Source of the DNA: Iodobacter violaceini
GTDB taxonomy: Bacteria > Pseudomonadota > Gammaproteobacteria > Burkholderiales > Chitinibacteraceae
Length of the DNA stretch: 64,000 nucleotides
Direction of reading: 5' to 3'
Assembly (NCBI RefSeq): GCF_011601265.1
Contig: NZ_JAAOLX010000005.1
Span: 1-64,000, forward strand
Shown here: positions 25,216-34,922 of the stretch, piece after piece
Numbering within the stretch: position 1 is the first letter of the stretch
How the letters are laid out: each line of letters begins with the position of its first letter
The notes under the pieces: model-generated
Told to the model about the DNA's origin: nothing
What the model saw: only the letters and a program-made list of their open reading frames with translations
Database searches by the model: none
Made by a program: the position numbers and the translations under genes

Positions 25216-26172
25216 ATGAACTACACCCTCAGACAGCTCGAAGTATTTACCGCCGTGGCCCGTGCAGAGAATGTGTCCCGTGCGGCGGAGCATTTAGGCA
25301 TGAGCCAGTCGGCCACCAGCACCTCGCTCACCGAATTTGAGCGGCAGTTTCAGATCAAACTCTTTGACCGGATAGGTAAAAAATTACAACTGAACGAGCT
25401 GGGCCACAAAATTTTACCGCGCGCCATCGAGCTGCTTGATCGCGCCCGTGAGATTGAAGCTTTGTTTGAGGGCAAAGAAGGCCTGGGGCCGATGCGTATC
25501 GGGGCAACGCTGACCATCGGCAATTACCTTGCCACACTCTTGATCGGCGAATTTATGCAAAACCACCCCGGCTGCCGTATCGATCTGGACGTACACAACA
25601 CCGCCAATATTGTTAAAAAAGTTGCAGAATTCGAGCTGGACTTTGGCCTGATTGAGGGCGATTGCTCGCATCCTGATTTAGCGGCGCAATCCTGGGTGGC
25701 AGACGAGCTGGTGATTTTTGCCGCGCCAGATCACCCGCTCAGCCATCAGTCTGTTGTGACACTGGATGATCTGGTGGCCACGCCGTGGATTGCCCGTGAA
25801 ACCGGATCTGGCACACGGCAAACCTTTGAGCACGGCATGCGCCATGTTTTATCCCAGCTTAATATCCGCCTGGCGCTGGAGCATACCGAGGCAATTAAAC
25901 GCGCAGTGGAATCCGGCATGGGCATTGCCTGTATTTCACGCCTGGCTTTAAAAGAAGCTTTCCGGCGCGGCAGCCTGGTTGAAATTCCCGTAGCGGGATT
26001 AGATTTTAAGCGGCAATTTCACTTTATCTGGCACAAGCAAAAATACATCACACCGGGCATGGCGCTGTTTATTGAGCGCTGCAAGGAAGTGGCTGCGGGG
26101 GTGACAAGCAGTGATCAGATTGTGCTGCGCCAGCCCATAATCACAGCACCATCATGGCCGCTCCAGCAATAA
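25216..26172 (+). CDS. LysR-family transcriptional regulator, divergent to etfBA
   Basis: A 318-aa protein. The helix-turn-helix (LRQLEVFTAVARAENVSRAA, SQSATSTSLTEFERQF) is followed by an effector domain with MRIGATLTIGNYLATLLIGEF and VESGMGIACISRLAL, the CysB/CbbR-like pattern. It diverges from etfBA and is the best candidate for their regulator. The effector is unknown. Its 3' end overlaps the convergent thioredoxin-like gene by 21 bases. Confidence 0.88.
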   Translation: MNYTLRQLEVFTAVARAENVSRAAEHLGMSQSATSTSLTEFERQFQIKLFDRIGKKLQLNELGHKILPRAIELLDRAREIEALFEGKEGLGPMRIGATLTIGNYLATLLIGEFMQNHPGCRIDLDVHNTANIVKKVAEFELDFGLIEGDCSHPDLAAQSWVADELVIFAAPDHPLSHQSVVTLDDLVATPWIARETGSGTRQTFEHGMRHVLSQLNIRLALEHTEAIKRAVESGMGIACISRLALKEAFRRGSLVEIPVAGLDFKRQFHFIWHKQKYITPGMALFIERCKEVAAGVTSSDQIVLRQPIITAPSWPLQQ

Positions 26173-26658
26173 AGCATTAAGCGCGGCTTCAATTTTTTGT
26201 GCCTGAGCATCACCCTGATGCGTCTCCCCCACAAAACGCTGACGAATCACACCGCGCTTATCAACCAGATAAAAGCTTGGCCAATATTGATTATTCAGGG
26301 CTTTCCAATAAGCAAAATCATTATCGATCATAACGGGATGCTTAAAACCAAACTCTGCCGCCTTTGCGGCCACAGCAGCAGGCGCCCGCTCCCGATCAAA
26401 CTCCGGGGAATGAATGCCCACTACTTTCAGCCCCTTGCCGGCAAAACGCGCAGATAAATCGTTGAGCCAGGGAAAGGAGCGATAGCAATTCCAGCACTCA
26501 AACGTCCAGATATCGAGCAGCAGCACCGAGCCTTTAAAATCAGCTGCTTTGAGCGGCGGGCTGTTAATCCAAGCCGCGGGGCTGCGCTGCGTAAACTCCG
26601 GCAGGGCCGGCTCTGCATAGCAATAAGAACAAAACAGTAAAACCCATAAATAGCGCAT
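26152..26658 (-). CDS. Exported thioredoxin-like (TlpA/redoxin) protein
   Basis: A 168-aa protein with a short signal peptide (1-15) and a thioredoxin fold. The redox site is CWNC (residues 55-58) in TFECWNCYRSFPW, a variant of the usual CxxC of TlpA/ResA types. cis-Pro is in NQYWPSFYLVDKRG. It probably reduces or oxidises disulfides in the periplasm; the partner is unknown. No cytochrome-maturation genes are near. Confidence 0.85.
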   Translation of the reverse strand: MRYLWVLLFCSYCYAEPALPEFTQRSPAAWINSPPLKAADFKGSVLLLDIWTFECWNCYRSFPWLNDLSARFAGKGLKVVGIHSPEFDRERAPAAVAAKAAEFGFKHPVMIDNDFAYWKALNNQYWPSFYLVDKRGVIRQRFVGETHQGDAQAQKIEAALNALLLERP

Positions 26659-26779
26659 GACCCATGCTCCTAAAAAGAATCAGAAGCACTTTAGTCGCGC
26701 ACCGTTTATTTGTCTGACACGGCGGATGAAATTTCATCAGGGCTAAGACCAGCCCTCTTTAAAACACAGAATAAAAAAA

Positions 26780-27148
26780 CTACTTTCTTTGCTGTGCATC
26801 GATGTCCGCCAAAGACTCTGCGCCCTTAGCTGTAATCTCATAGCCTACTGCGCCTTCAATCGAGCTGATATGAGATTTCTTAAGCAAAAACTCTTTAACA
26901 TTTGCATCCAGCAGCGCAATTGGATTGGCTGCAATTTTGCGTAAACCATCGATGCAATGCTTCATAAACAGCGTTTGCGTGCCTCTTTCGGTGATTTTCA
27001 TAATGCCGTTACGGCCATAATCTACATATTTCAGACCCGAAAGAAGCTTGGCGTGTTTCAACACCAAAGGGCTAAGCCTTTTGCTTTTTATGCCACGGCT
27101 TACTTCTTTAAGCGCTTCAAATTCGTCGTCTGTTAATCCAGCATTCAT
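26780..27148 (-). CDS. Hypothetical protein, small and basic
   Basis: A 122-aa soluble protein that I do not recognise. The ATG at 27148 is chosen because AGGA lies 7 nt upstream; the frame extends 40 codons further but without a ribosome site. Features: basic stretch SRGIKSKRLSPLVLKHAK, a segment NGIMKITERGTQTLFMKH that looks like a winged-helix wing, and GAVGYEITAKGAESL near the end. A winged-helix nucleic-acid binder is possible (inference). Confidence 0.65.
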   Translation of the reverse strand: MNAGLTDDEFEALKEVSRGIKSKRLSPLVLKHAKLLSGLKYVDYGRNGIMKITERGTQTLFMKHCIDGLRKIAANPIALLDANVKEFLLKKSHISSIEGAVGYEITAKGAESLADIDAQQRK

Positions 27149-27277
27149 ATTGTTATCCTGCCTGTAAGGCTTAAGGGCGGCCATGGTACGCGCCCTTAGT
27201 CTGTTGCGTAAACGATTAGCTGATATGACACAGCACTCACCTGAACCCAGATCACTGAAGTGATGCAACTTCAGTCA

Positions 27278-27760
27278 TTACACTAACTTTAGCTGCATCA
27301 TCAACGCGTGGCCCAGCTTGGGATTGAGCTCATAATTTACAAAACCCACCGTCTTATAAAGCGAATAAGCAGGCGTATTGCCTTCCAGTACTTCTAAGGT
27401 CACTTTGCAACAAGCCAGGTCACGCGCAATCTCGATCACCTTAGCCATCATCCGCTTAGAAATCCCCTGCCCCCGATAATCAGGATGCACCGCAAAATCA
27501 TGAATATTAAGCAGCGGCTGGCAGGCAAAGGTTGAAAAGCCTTCAATACAAATCGCCAGGCCCGCAGGTGCGCCATCGCTAAACGCCAGCACGATATGTA
27601 CCGTGCTGCGTTTTTTTAATTCGGCAATTAAATTGGTCTGAGCAAAAGGCAACAAAGCCTGATGGCCCCCCATAGGATCAAGCGCATATTGATTTAATAA
27701 ATACACCACAGCCTCGGCATGCTGCGGATGAGATAAATCAGCCTGAATGATTTCCAGCAT
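27278..27760 (-). CDS. GNAT-family N-acetyltransferase
   Basis: A 160-aa enzyme. The acetyl-CoA pyrophosphate loop is HPDYRGQGISKRMM, preceded by LLNIHDFAV (strand 4) and followed by VTLEVLEGNTPAYSLYKTVGF. AAGGAG lies just upstream of the ATG at 27760; the frame continues 54 codons upstream without support. The acceptor is unknown. Confidence 0.88.
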   Translation of the reverse strand: MLEIIQADLSHPQHAEAVVYLLNQYALDPMGGHQALLPFAQTNLIAELKKRSTVHIVLAFSDGAPAGLAICIEGFSTFACQPLLNIHDFAVHPDYRGQGISKRMMAKVIEIARDLACCKVTLEVLEGNTPAYSLYKTVGFVNYELNPKLGHALMMQLKLV

Positions 27761-27916
27761 ACAATCTCCTTTATTAATGACAAAGAGTTTGCCACTTAGT
27801 TTGACGCTAAGCAAAGCGCCGCCGCTCAACAAGACTTCGCCTTGTGCGATAATGCGCGCCCTGTTGCAGGGAAAACGCCCTGCCATATGATCAATACAAT
27901 GCAACAAGGAACACCC

Positions 27917-29575
27917 ATGCAAGCAATCACCCGCGATGTGATGGAATACGATGTTTTGATTGTGGGCGCTGGCCCGGCTGGCTTATCGGCGGCGATTCGC
28001 ATTAAGCAATTAGCGGCCAAAGCAAACCAGGAAATCAGCGTCTGTATTCTGGAAAAAGGCGCAGAGGTTGGCGCGCATATTCTGAGCGGCGCGGTGATTG
28101 ATCCGATTGCACTGGATGAGCTGATTCCGGATTGGAAAGCACTGGGTGCGCCGCTTAAAACACCGGTCACAGACGATCGCTTTATGTTGCTGGATGAAGA
28201 TCAGGCTTTCCGCATTCCCAACCCGCTGCTGCCCCCCCTGATGAACAACCATGGCGCGTATATCGTCAGTCTGGGCAATGTTTGCCGCTGGCTGGCGGAA
28301 CAAGCCGAAGGTCTGGGTGTAGAAATCTATCCCGGCTTTACCGCCGCCGATGTGCTTTACCACGAAAACGGCGCAGTAAAAGGTGTGGTCACAGGCGATA
28401 TGGGCCTGGATAAAGCGGGTAAGCAAAAAGCTGATTTTGCCGCCGGCATGGAGCTGCACGCTAAATACACGCTGATCGGCGAAGGTGTGCGTGGCTCGCT
28501 GACTAAGGCACTGGAAGCACAATTTAATTTGCGCGATCACGCCGATACACAAAAATACGGCATCGGCTTTAAAGAACTGTGGCAAGTTGCGCCCGGCCAG
28601 CACAAGCCTGGCCTTGTCAGCCATTCACAGGGCTGGCCGCTGGATAACAGCACTGGCGGCGGCTCTTATATTTATCACTTAGAAGACAACCTGGTAGCCG
28701 TTGGTTTTGTGGTGCATCTGAACTATAGCAATCCGCACCTCAGCCCCTTTGATGAATTTCAGCGCTTTAAAACCCATCCAAGTATTCGCGGCCTGTTTGA
28801 AGGCGGCAAACGCCTGAGCTACGGCGCAAGGGCCATTTCTGAAGGTGGCCTGCAATCGGTTCCTGAGCTGACATTCCCCGGCGGCGCGCTGATCGGCTGT
28901 GCGGCGGGCTTTTTAAATGTGCCGCGCATCAAGGGCACGCACAATGCCATGAAGAGCGGCATGCTGGCGGCCGAGTCGGTTGTTGAAGCGCTGGCCGCAG
29001 GCCGCAGCAGCGATGAGCTGCTTGCCTATCCGGCAGCGATTAAAGCCTCATGGGTTTGGCAGGATCTAGACAAGGTCAGAAATATCAAACCAGCCTTGTC
29101 AAAATTCGGCAATATTTTTGGTTCAATGTACGGTGGTTTCGAGATGTGGCTGGCCAGCTTTGGCGTGCGCCTGCCCTGGACATTCAGTCATAAAAAACCA
29201 GACCACGCCTGCCTGAAGCCTGCGAATGAATGTACACCGATTAACTATCCCAAACCGGATGGCAAGGTGAGCTTTGATAAGCTGTCGTCGCTTTATATCT
29301 CAAACGTGAACCACGAAGAAAACCAGCCCTGCCATTTGCGCCTGGCCGATTCAAGCCTTGCAATCAGCGTTAACTTAAAAGAATACAACTCCCCCGAAAG
29401 CCGCTACTGCCCGGCGGGTGTGTATGAAATCATCAAAAGCGACAGCGGCCCGCGCCTGCAAATTAACGCGCAAAACTGCATTCACTGCAAAACTTGCGAT
29501 ATCAAAGACCCCATGCAAAACATCACATGGGTTACACCAGAAGGCGGCGGCGGACCAAATTATCCGAATATGTAA
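27917..29575 (+). CDS. Electron transfer flavoprotein-ubiquinone oxidoreductase
   Basis: A 552-aa FAD and 4Fe-4S enzyme taking electrons from reduced ETF to ubiquinone at the inner membrane. The FAD site VLIVGAGPAGLSAAIR begins at about residue 12, FPGGALIGCAAGFLNVPRIKG is the second flavin segment, and NAQNCIHCKTCDIKDP with a cysteine further upstream (SRYCPAG) ligates the cluster. The ATG at 27917 has AAGGA six bases upstream. It completes the electron route from etfBA encoded nearby. Confidence 0.96.
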   Translation: MQAITRDVMEYDVLIVGAGPAGLSAAIRIKQLAAKANQEISVCILEKGAEVGAHILSGAVIDPIALDELIPDWKALGAPLKTPVTDDRFMLLDEDQAFRIPNPLLPPLMNNHGAYIVSLGNVCRWLAEQAEGLGVEIYPGFTAADVLYHENGAVKGVVTGDMGLDKAGKQKADFAAGMELHAKYTLIGEGVRGSLTKALEAQFNLRDHADTQKYGIGFKELWQVAPGQHKPGLVSHSQGWPLDNSTGGGSYIYHLEDNLVAVGFVVHLNYSNPHLSPFDEFQRFKTHPSIRGLFEGGKRLSYGARAISEGGLQSVPELTFPGGALIGCAAGFLNVPRIKGTHNAMKSGMLAAESVVEALAAGRSSDELLAYPAAIKASWVWQDLDKVRNIKPALSKFGNIFGSMYGGFEMWLASFGVRLPWTFSHKKPDHACLKPANECTPINYPKPDGKVSFDKLSSLYISNVNHEENQPCHLRLADSSLAISVNLKEYNSPESRYCPAGVYEIIKSDSGPRLQINAQNCIHCKTCDIKDPMQNITWVTPEGGGGPNYPNM

Positions 29576-29638
29576 TAGCCTATGAAAACGCTGGTCTGCA
29601 GACCTTTTTAGTTTTTATTATTACGCTCAGGAAAAACC

Positions 29639-30373
29639 ATGATTATTCAGAAACACATTGTCGATCTGCCCACACCAACCGGCATCATGCGTACCTATGT
29701 GCATCGTCCTGAAGGCGATAAAGCCTACCCGACGATTTTGCTTTATTCAGAAATTTTTCAGCAGACCGGCCCGATCGAGCGTTCGGCACGGCTGATGGCC
29801 GGGCATGGCTATGCGGTTGTCGTGCCGGAGATTTTTCATGAGCTGAACCCTGCCGGCACAGTACTGGCTTACGATCAGGCGGGCAGCGATAAGGGCAATA
29901 GCGATAAAGCCAATAAACCGGCAGAAGGCTATGACAGTGATAACGAGGCCGTGATTGCATGGCTGGCCAATCAGCCATGGTGCAACGGGCAAATTGGTGC
30001 GATGGGCTTTTGCATTGGCGGCCATCTGGCGTTTCGCGCCGCTTTGCAGCCCCAGGTTAAAGCCACGGCCTGCTTTTATGCAACGGATCTGCATACCAGC
30101 GTGATTCCAAACCAGCCAGGCCAGCACAGTATGGACAGACTGGCGGATATTTCTGGCGAGCTGATGATGTTTTGGGGCAAACAAGACCCGCATATCCCTG
30201 CAGCGGGGCGCGCCTTGGTTTATCAAAAAATGAGCGGGGCCGGGCTTAATTTCAGCTGGCACGAAGTCAACGGACAACACGCTTTTATGCGCGATGAAGG
30301 CTTACGCTACGATGCGCAATTAGCCATGCGGGGCTATCAGCTGGCTCTGGATTTATTTGGCCGCTGTCTGTAA
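29639..30373 (+). CDS. Dienelactone hydrolase family protein
   Basis: A 244-aa alpha/beta hydrolase. The nucleophile elbow is GFCIGGHL with Cys as in dienelactone hydrolase, the Asp is probably in WGKQDPHIP, and the His in NGQHAFMRDEG. Family members open enol-lactones in chlorocatechol breakdown, but many act on other esters; no catabolic genes are near. It follows ETF-QO by 63 bases with its own AGGA site and may be co-transcribed. Confidence 0.9.
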   Translation: MIIQKHIVDLPTPTGIMRTYVHRPEGDKAYPTILLYSEIFQQTGPIERSARLMAGHGYAVVVPEIFHELNPAGTVLAYDQAGSDKGNSDKANKPAEGYDSDNEAVIAWLANQPWCNGQIGAMGFCIGGHLAFRAALQPQVKATACFYATDLHTSVIPNQPGQHSMDRLADISGELMMFWGKQDPHIPAAGRALVYQKMSGAGLNFSWHEVNGQHAFMRDEGLRYDAQLAMRGYQLALDLFGRCL

Positions 30374-30410
30374 GCGCTTTCGCAGAAACTCAATCCAATA
30401 TGCACACAAT

Positions 30411-30440
30411 AAAAAAGGCAGGTAAAAACCTGCCTTTTTT
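30411..30440. terminator. Terminator after the dienelactone hydrolase gene
   Basis: AAAAAAGGCAGGT-AAA-ACCTGCCTTTTTT: a 7-bp stem with A and T tracts on either side. It is placed between convergent genes and works on both strands. Confidence 0.9.
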
Positions 30441-30452
30441 ATTTATCTCAAT

Positions 30453-31184
30453 TTAATCAATCGTTTCAGGAATTATTTTTTTAAGCTTAGCATCCGCAAT
30501 CGATTGATTAAACAATTGTAAATACTTAAGCATATTCATATTCTTTGCAAACCCCAGATATAAAGTATCTTTTACCAGGGGATGTTTTAAAATCACAAAT
30601 TGCGCTTTATTGGCTTTTAGCTCCGGATCTGCATCCACTATACTATCAAGACCAAGCTGGCCGCTTCCAACTAATGCGCAATCAATACGGCCATAAAGTA
30701 GTTTTTTTAATCTGACGGCGGGCACTGCGCTCGTATCTGCGCTTAGCATTTTTGTTGCTGCAGCTTGATCAAACGCCTCTCCATAGCTTGCGCCCAAATG
30801 AATCCCCACCACCTTACCCTTTAAATCTTCAATTTTGCTAAAAGGGAATTCACGCCCCTTTTTCACTACAATATTGATATTGTCGTCAAATATTGGATCA
30901 GAATAATCAAACAAACTCAGCCGTGCTGACGTTTTAGATAAACCAATCACCCCGCCCCGCCCCTGAGTGGCAAATTCATAAGCCCTTCGCCATGAAGTAT
31001 GCTCAATTTCTAGTTTAGTGCCCGTTATTTTTGCATGATGCAGCAGGAGCTGATACAAAATCCCGGCTGATTGCCCCTCCTTATCTTTATAAATCACAGG
31101 AAAATAACTATCATCCGCATAAATCAGCGGCTCGCCTGCACATACATAAAATGGCAATAACAGCATTAGTAGCAGTAATTTCAC
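30453..31184 (-). CDS. Periplasmic amino-acid-type solute-binding protein, orphan (paralog 1)
   Basis: A 243-aa protein of the PF00497 (SBP_bac_3) class with signal peptide KLLLLMLLLPFYVCAG. Family marks shared with two genes at 45.7-47.3 kb: TSWRRAYEFATQGRGGVIGLSK, LSLFDYSDP, VVKKGREFPF and IEDLKGKVVGI. The start is a GTG at 31184 with GAGG upstream. No permease or ATPase gene is near, so it is an orphan binding protein. Ligand unknown. Confidence 0.85.
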   Translation of the reverse strand: MKLLLLMLLLPFYVCAGEPLIYADDSYFPVIYKDKEGQSAGILYQLLLHHAKITGTKLEIEHTSWRRAYEFATQGRGGVIGLSKTSARLSLFDYSDPIFDDNINIVVKKGREFPFSKIEDLKGKVVGIHLGASYGEAFDQAAATKMLSADTSAVPAVRLKKLLYGRIDCALVGSGQLGLDSIVDADPELKANKAQFVILKHPLVKDTLYLGFAKNMNMLKYLQLFNQSIADAKLKKIIPETID

Positions 31185-31280
31185 AATAGCCTCGCACTCA
31201 AACTTTCACTAAACATATATAGCCCCCTCTGCCTGCTCTTTGGGCGCTGAGAATATCAGCATAGTGTTTGGCCCTGATTT

Positions 31281-32696
31281 TTATACCCCTGTCTTGCCCA
31301 GTTTCTTTTTTAAATGGTAAGCACCTGAAACAAACAGCAGCAATGCGCTGAACGCCCCCACCGCCAGCTGAGCCATTCGCCCCTGCACAGCCCATGCAAA
31401 TGCGGCTAGTGCGCACAATAAAAGCGCGAGTGCAGCCCATTTCAGAATATCCCTCAGCAGGGCCGGGTTAATATTTCGGCACAGCATCCATGCCGTACTT
31501 AATACCCCGCCCATCACCGCACAGGCCATCCCCCATATCCCCAAAAAACAGGGTAACCCCAGTAAAAGCGCAGACTGCACAGCACTTCCGCTCAGCTCGC
31601 AAATTAAAGGTGTACGGGTATCTGCTGCGGCGTAGTAATAACGGGCAAGCAGCGCATTCCATGCACCAAATACAATGGATACCGCAAATAAAGCCAGTAA
31701 GACAGGCAGTGGCCCCTGTGCTAAACCATGCGGCAGAAGTAAACCGACTAATGCAGGCGCGGTTGCAATTAAGCCCACCGCGGCAGGCAGGGTTAATAAG
31801 GTGCAGAGCAGCAGGCCAGTATCGAGCATTTTTCGCCTGCCCATACGCCCTTCGCCACTCATTTTCCCCAGCAAAACCTGGTTTAAGCTCATCAGGGCAA
31901 TCAGCGGAATATTGACCAGCTTACGTGCCAGATTAAGAAGCGTAATCGAGCCATCGCCCAAAAAAGACGCCACCAGCCGTTCGAGCAGGGTCAGGCCCTG
32001 GCTGGCGACACTGCTGCTCAACAGCGGCCAGAGCTGCCGCCACACGGAGATAGTTTGGCCACGCGGCGCAGCATACCAGGGCCGCCAGCCCATACGCCAG
32101 ACCGGAGGCAAAAGTGGCAGCAGCATCAGGAGGCTGCCCAGAATAAAACACTGGGCCAGCGTAAGCGGATCGGCCGCTTGTTTTGCTAAGCCCAGATAAA
32201 TGACAACCGGCAAATTAAACAAGAAGGAGCCCAGCCCCGGCAGCACAAAGCGGCTGTTGGCCTGCATGGGGATCGTAAAGACCGCCTGCAAAAATAAGCC
32301 CGGTATCACCCATGCCAGACAGCGCAAAGACTGAGTGGCCTGCAAGGCATCTGCAGCGGATAAACCCAGCCCGATTATTTTCACCAGATAAGGCGCGCCC
32401 AGCGTGATCCCCAGCGCCAGCGCCAGAGCCAGCCATAAAAAATGCCTGACCTGCCCTGCCAGCCAGTAAGGCTGAGCAGAAGCAGGCTGAGCCTGCCAGA
32501 GCGGCAAAGCAGCGGCAGACAATAAGCCGCCAGCCAGCATGGTACGCAGAGCCTCGGGCAAAAATAACGCAACCAGATAAGCATCTGTCCGCGCCCCAGC
32601 GCCCCAATCGGCCACCAGCAACCATTCACGGGCAAAGCCCAGAATAAGGCCAGCCAGCGTGGCTAAGGTCAGAAAAACCGTATTATTGAGCATCAC
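31281..32696 (-). CDS. MurJ/MviN-type lipid flippase, EPS operon (Wzx role)
   Basis: A 471-aa protein with 12-14 membrane helices of the MOP superfamily. The MurJ-like opening is LILGFAREWLLVADWGAGARTDAYLVA, followed by ALRTMLAGGLLSAAALPLW. Housekeeping MurJ is usually about 510-520 residues and located elsewhere. Here the gene closes a ten-gene polysaccharide operon, so flipping of the lipid-linked EPS repeat unit is the likely task. It begins 8 nt after the acyltransferase stop. Confidence 0.85.
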   Translation of the reverse strand: MMLNNTVFLTLATLAGLILGFAREWLLVADWGAGARTDAYLVALFLPEALRTMLAGGLLSAAALPLWQAQPASAQPYWLAGQVRHFLWLALALALGITLGAPYLVKIIGLGLSAADALQATQSLRCLAWVIPGLFLQAVFTIPMQANSRFVLPGLGSFLFNLPVVIYLGLAKQAADPLTLAQCFILGSLLMLLPLLPPVWRMGWRPWYAAPRGQTISVWRQLWPLLSSSVASQGLTLLERLVASFLGDGSITLLNLARKLVNIPLIALMSLNQVLLGKMSGEGRMGRRKMLDTGLLLCTLLTLPAAVGLIATAPALVGLLLPHGLAQGPLPVLLALFAVSIVFGAWNALLARYYYAAADTRTPLICELSGSAVQSALLLGLPCFLGIWGMACAVMGGVLSTAWMLCRNINPALLRDILKWAALALLLCALAAFAWAVQGRMAQLAVGAFSALLLFVSGAYHLKKKLGKTGV

Positions 32697-32703
32697 AACA
32701 CAT

Positions 32704-33525
32704 CTAGTAGAACAGCGTAAACAGGCCTTTGCCGCCCACTTTATAAGTTAAATCATGCGGGCGCTCGCCCATCACCTTTGCCCCCGAGCCACCCACAATT
32801 TTGTACGGGGCAATTTCCTTACTGACCAGCGTATTGGCCGTGACCACCGCCCCCCGCCCAATGCGCGCGCCATGGCCAATCAAAGCACCCGTGGCGATCC
32901 ATGCGTAATCTTCGATATAAATAGGGGCGGACACCGACCAGAACTCGGGCGCGCTTAAATCATGGCTGCCCGCAATAATTTTGGCATGAGAGGCCACCGC
33001 CACATGATCCCCGATAATCAGCCCGGCCCGCGCATCAATCTGGCAATGCCATGCGATGCAGCTATCGTCCCCAATCACCAGGTTTTCTACGCCTAAAATC
33101 TCGGTAGTACGCCATACAGCCGAGCCTTTGCCAATTTTGGCACCGCCCAGACGCAGCCAGGCCAGACGCAAATGGTGGCTGGGAATTTTATTAATCAGAA
33201 TGTTGTAGCACTGCTCCCATGCGCGCAGCCAGCGATCTTTCAATGTGGGCCAGTTAATGCCGTAGCAGGGAACCAGCGTGGTAGGAATTTCATCCCGCAG
33301 CAGGGCATAAAAACGCCGCGCCAAAGGGTGAGTAATCCGCGATTCAATATTTACCGAGCAGATCGATACGCGCGGATGAGCCTCATCACCTTCTTCAAAA
33401 GCAACATCATTGGCCAGCATCCAGTGGTAGCTGTCTGCCAGCTCACTCTGCGTAACACCCAGCTTCTGCGCGTAATCTTCAAGGCGTGCCTGCAGTGCGG
33501 TGGAGTGATAAATCCGATGTTTCAT
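32704..33525 (-). CDS. Hexapeptide-repeat acyltransferase (WcaF/serine acetyltransferase-like)
   Basis: A 273-aa protein. The C-terminal half (about residues 125-250) is a left-handed beta-helix of hexapeptide repeats (LGGAKIGKGSAVWRT, IIGDHVAVASHAKIIAGSHD, IGHGARIGRGAVVTAN). The His in GSHD is the usual catalytic base. The first 120 residues are an unknown helical domain. It probably acetylates a sugar of the exopolysaccharide. It overlaps the upstream polymerase gene by four bases. Confidence 0.83.
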   Translation of the reverse strand: MKHRIYHSTALQARLEDYAQKLGVTQSELADSYHWMLANDVAFEEGDEAHPRVSICSVNIESRITHPLARRFYALLRDEIPTTLVPCYGINWPTLKDRWLRAWEQCYNILINKIPSHHLRLAWLRLGGAKIGKGSAVWRTTEILGVENLVIGDDSCIAWHCQIDARAGLIIGDHVAVASHAKIIAGSHDLSAPEFWSVSAPIYIEDYAWIATGALIGHGARIGRGAVVTANTLVSKEIAPYKIVGGSGAKVMGERPHDLTYKVGGKGLFTLFY

Positions 33526-34922
33526 ACTTCTGTTTTCCTATAAGGCTCATCGCAGAGCAGTGGATCATGCGCCTGGCGCAAGCTTCGTGCAGATTGAAGA
33601 TTAATTGCCATTACCAGCCAAAAAAGCGCAATCAGGACCATGGTAAAACTGTAGTAATGATCAAATAAACCCGTCAGCAAAGCCGCAAGCAGCCCTGCCC
33701 CCGAACCAATCCAGATGCCCCGCTCCTGGCTCATCTCACGAAAAGAAGTACGTGGCCTGCATTCGCGCCACCATGCCGTGGTCACGGCAATAAACAGCAG
33801 CATGCCGGGGATGCCCAGCTTGTAAATAAAGTTGAGCCACAAATTAGAAATGCCGAGCAGATTGGTCCCGGGCGGCGGGGGATCAACCTTAAAACCAATC
33901 CCAAGCGGAAAACGCGCCATGGCCTCCGGAAAACGCCGGTATTCATCCATACGGATTTCTGTACTGGCATTACTACTGGAAAAAGTCGTCGCCAGCCGCG
34001 CTTGCAATGGCGGATAAAACAGAACCAAAGCCACACCAAGAGCCAGCGCCACCCCCATGACGCGCCCGGCATAGGGAACACGGTAAGAAGCCAGCCCCAT
34101 CAACACCAGAGCAAGGCTGACAATAGCCCCGCGCGAGCTGCTGAATAACAGCCCTGCAGCCCCCAGCAGCACCACACTAAAGCCCAGCAATCTGCGCCAG
34201 CCCTGCTGCATCAGTGCATAAAAAAAGGCCAGCGGCAGAAACAATACCAGCACGCCACCAGTTAAATTTGGGTGCACCCACGGGGAGGCCATGCGGGAAA
34301 AATTAGCCGAGAAAATATCTTTCACGGCTTCCGGGTGGGCATATTTCAGCTTTTCTAAAATCACAATAAACGTATTGGCATCGTGATCTTTTAAAAACAT
34401 CCCCACTGATAACAAAAGCATCACTAAAGTGCCCAGCAGCAGGGAAACAATCAGCTGATCACGGCGCAAACCGTTATCAACCAAAACAGGAAAAAGCAGT
34501 AGGAGCGATAAATTTAATAACCAGCGCGCCCAATTCACAGGGCCATTGCCTTCTGCGCCCCCCATCATGAACTGGCCGGCTAAAAATGGCAGCGCACTGT
34601 AAAACATGAGGTAACGTAAGCGCTGCTCTGTTTTGCCAAGCGGCCAGGCCAGCCGTCCCTGCATCATTTGCCAGAAAACGCCCAGCCACACCATGCCTAA
34701 TACCGCCTCTGAAATCGTGACACGTATGCCGATATTCACCGTGGTATAGGGAATAAACGTCGCCACAAAACCAAACAAAATCAGCCCCATAAAGGGAAAC
34801 CTGAGCACATTCAGCGCCAGGACCAGTGCCACAATGGCGGCAAGCATCACGGCTGCCGAAGAGAAAGCCAGAAGCACCGAAAAAAACACAGCACAGAGCA
34901 AAGCAAGTAACACCCCCGCCAT
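33522..34922 (-). CDS. O-antigen ligase/polymerase-family membrane protein (Wzy role)
   Basis: A 466-aa protein with 10-12 membrane helices. The PF04932-type region lies around MASPWVHPNLTGGVLVLFLP and LLFSSSRGAIVSLALVLMGL (SRGA and the preceding His are family marks), with a long periplasmic loop before NLWLNFIYKLGIPGM. In a Wzx/Wzy operon it most likely polymerises repeat units, though waaL-type ligases share the fold. It starts on the last base of the preceding gene. Confidence 0.83.
   Translation of the reverse strand: MAGVLLALLCAVFFSVLLAFSSAAVMLAAIVALVLALNVLRFPFMGLILFGFVATFIPYTTVNIGIRVTISEAVLGMVWLGVFWQMMQGRLAWPLGKTEQRLRYLMFYSALPFLAGQFMMGGAEGNGPVNWARWLLNLSLLLLFPVLVDNGLRRDQLIVSLLLGTLVMLLLSVGMFLKDHDANTFIVILEKLKYAHPEAVKDIFSANFSRMASPWVHPNLTGGVLVLFLPLAFFYALMQQGWRRLLGFSVVLLGAAGLLFSSSRGAIVSLALVLMGLASYRVPYAGRVMGVALALGVALVLFYPPLQARLATTFSSSNASTEIRMDEYRRFPEAMARFPLGIGFKVDPPPPGTNLLGISNLWLNFIYKLGIPGMLLFIAVTTAWWRECRPRTSFREMSQERGIWIGSGAGLLAALLTGLFDHYYSFTMVLIALFWLVMAINLQSARSLRQAHDPLLCDEPYRKTEV

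Noticed and set aside
24942-25217. 91-codon minus-strand frame between etfB and the LysR gene
   Set aside because: It covers the dyad-rich promoter region and shows no domain; more likely regulatory DNA.
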